Positions 63,055 to 64,000 of a stretch of DNA of 64,000 nt are shown here, piece after piece. The DNA is from Anodontia alba (Eukaryota > Mollusca > Bivalvia > Lucinida > Lucinidae). Position numbers and translations under genes: made by a program. The stretch is taken from positions 25,260,095 through 25,324,094 of the forward strand of contig OZ024823.1 in the NCBI GenBank assembly GCA_964016985.1, written 5' to 3'. The stretch's first letter is position 1. Each line of letters opens with the position of its first letter. The notes beneath the pieces are model-generated. The model was given only the letters and a program-made list of their open reading frames with translations. It ran no database searches and was not told the origin of the DNA.

Positions 63055-63175
63055 GTAAACAGTTTCTTTCACAACTCTAGATAAAAGGGTCCAGGGCAGT
63101 AGATAAAAGGGATATAAACCGGGCCTGACTAAGTCTACAGTATTTTCTCTAAATATTTTGGTAGACAGGTCTGAG

Positions 63176-63243
63176 CAAACAGTATATACCCAGATCAAAC
63201 TGCTCCTACAGGAGCAGTTTGATCTGGGAATATACTGTTTGCC
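63176..63243 (+). repeat. Solo CAAACAGT-type hairpin with changed arms on both sides
   Basis: The arms are gcaaacagtatatacccaga / tctgggaatatactgtttgc with loop 'tgctcctacaggagca'. Relative to the common form, GTGTAG became GTATAT on the left and the right arm changed to match. Confidence 0.65.
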
Positions 63244-63249
63244 ATTAAA

Positions 63250-64000
63250 CTTACATCACCAGGTATAGTCAAATTTTAGGATAGGTATGGTCAGTACTGT
63301 AGTTACCCTAAGTATTTAGACAAACCGCTCTTTGTAAATGGTGTAGACCAAGATCAGATTCAGCAACATGTGACGTCTGATCAGGGTGTATACTGTTAGT
63401 CACTCATCCAGCTGTATTTGTACACATCAGCAGGCAGTAAAAATTGACGTTCCAATTTTAGGTCAAATATGGTAAGAGGTTAAGGTGTCCAGAATCTTAG
63501 GGTATATTTGGTAGTGATAGTGTCTAAATTTTCAGGGCAATTATGGTATAATGTGATTTAATTTTTAAGTTCTACAGTAACCAGCCTAACTCCAGACCAG
63601 TGGCAAAGGCTCTGATCAGACCCTTCTGAACTTTTCTCTACTCTTATATATTAAGGTCCCATTTTGCAGAATGTGCCTGGTGTTATAAGAATAGCCCCAT
63701 CTTCTCATGCCAAGGTTGCTTTTATTTGTATTGTAGTTAATTAAATGTCAGACACCAGACCTCCTTATCATACTTCTGTAAATATTTGACAAGGGTACTT
63801 TACTAACTTGTGATATCTCAACTGTTTTAATGTAATGGCAAACAGTGTAAACTTTGATATTTACATGCCTTTTTGTATGTCTACACTGTTTGTTCAGAAC
63901 AGTTTATTGAGGGAAAACGTCTGAATATAGGGATAAAGGTAGGGAGGGGTAGGGGTAAGCTGGGCAGCCCAGGTTATGGTATGTACCCTATGTATTCAGA
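63250..64000. other. Intron after exon 21 up to the window end
   Basis: Holds two more decayed CAAACAGTG hairpins (about 63335-63400 and 63838-63893). No further PX exon was found. Confidence 0.6.

Noticed and set aside
13160..63054. KIF1, KIF13 or KIF16A/STARD9 identity
   Set aside because: KIF1 and KIF13 have no PX domain, and STARD9 ends in START. FHA followed by a C-terminal PX fits KIF16B.

Overview
The window is a gene-sparse piece of an animal nuclear genome. It holds the C-terminal two thirds of one large intron-rich gene on the + strand, with introns packed with small transposable elements. The repeat types (TTAA-bounded hairpin MITEs, several tRNA-derived SINEs with AAACA or ATC tails, and 150-200 bp tandem-array elements with 'gtccgtccg' leaders) are typical of molluscs. 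A bivalve is my best guess, but no species can be named from this sequence.

The gene is a kinesin-3 of the KIF16B (SNX23) type. Twenty-one exons lie between 13160 and 63054. All have AG/GT borders and matching phases, and they add up to 2,769 nt (923 codons) with no stop. In order they encode the end of the neck region (13160-16370), an FHA domain (19227-23294), a Ser-rich linker (25101-26054), a very long coiled coil (31536-53436), a low-complexity linker (54322-56937) and most of a C-terminal PX domain (58604-63054). The motor exons must lie before base 1 and the last exon or exons after base 64000. A possible extra 24-nt in-frame microexon is at 38278-38301. Exon 15 is preceded by a 52-bp tandem repeat that copies its 3' splice site four times.

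Much of the intron sequence is transposon-derived. Tentative groups are: (A, B, C, I, J, M) TTAA-bounded piggyBac-like MITEs, five of which share an internal hairpin with a GCAAACAGTG-like foot; (D) TTAA MITEs with a 'ctccccttggggag' hairpin; (E) long palindromes built on ACATATGTTGTGGGTACTC; (F) GGGCCCAGTTGTTC palindromes; (G, H) TA-flanked MITEs that look Tc1/mariner- or pogo-like; two CAGGG-ended hAT-like elements; one nearly intact DD34D mariner; and several tandem-array elements. Nesting is frequent. The clearest case is 26428-31405, where a TTAA MITE holds a 4.7-kb array element that in turn holds the mariner and a second array element.

No other protein-coding gene, RNA gene, CRISPR array or prokaryotic feature was found. 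Apart from the KIF16B exons and the mariner transposase, the open frames I looked at are best explained as repeat or low-complexity sequence.
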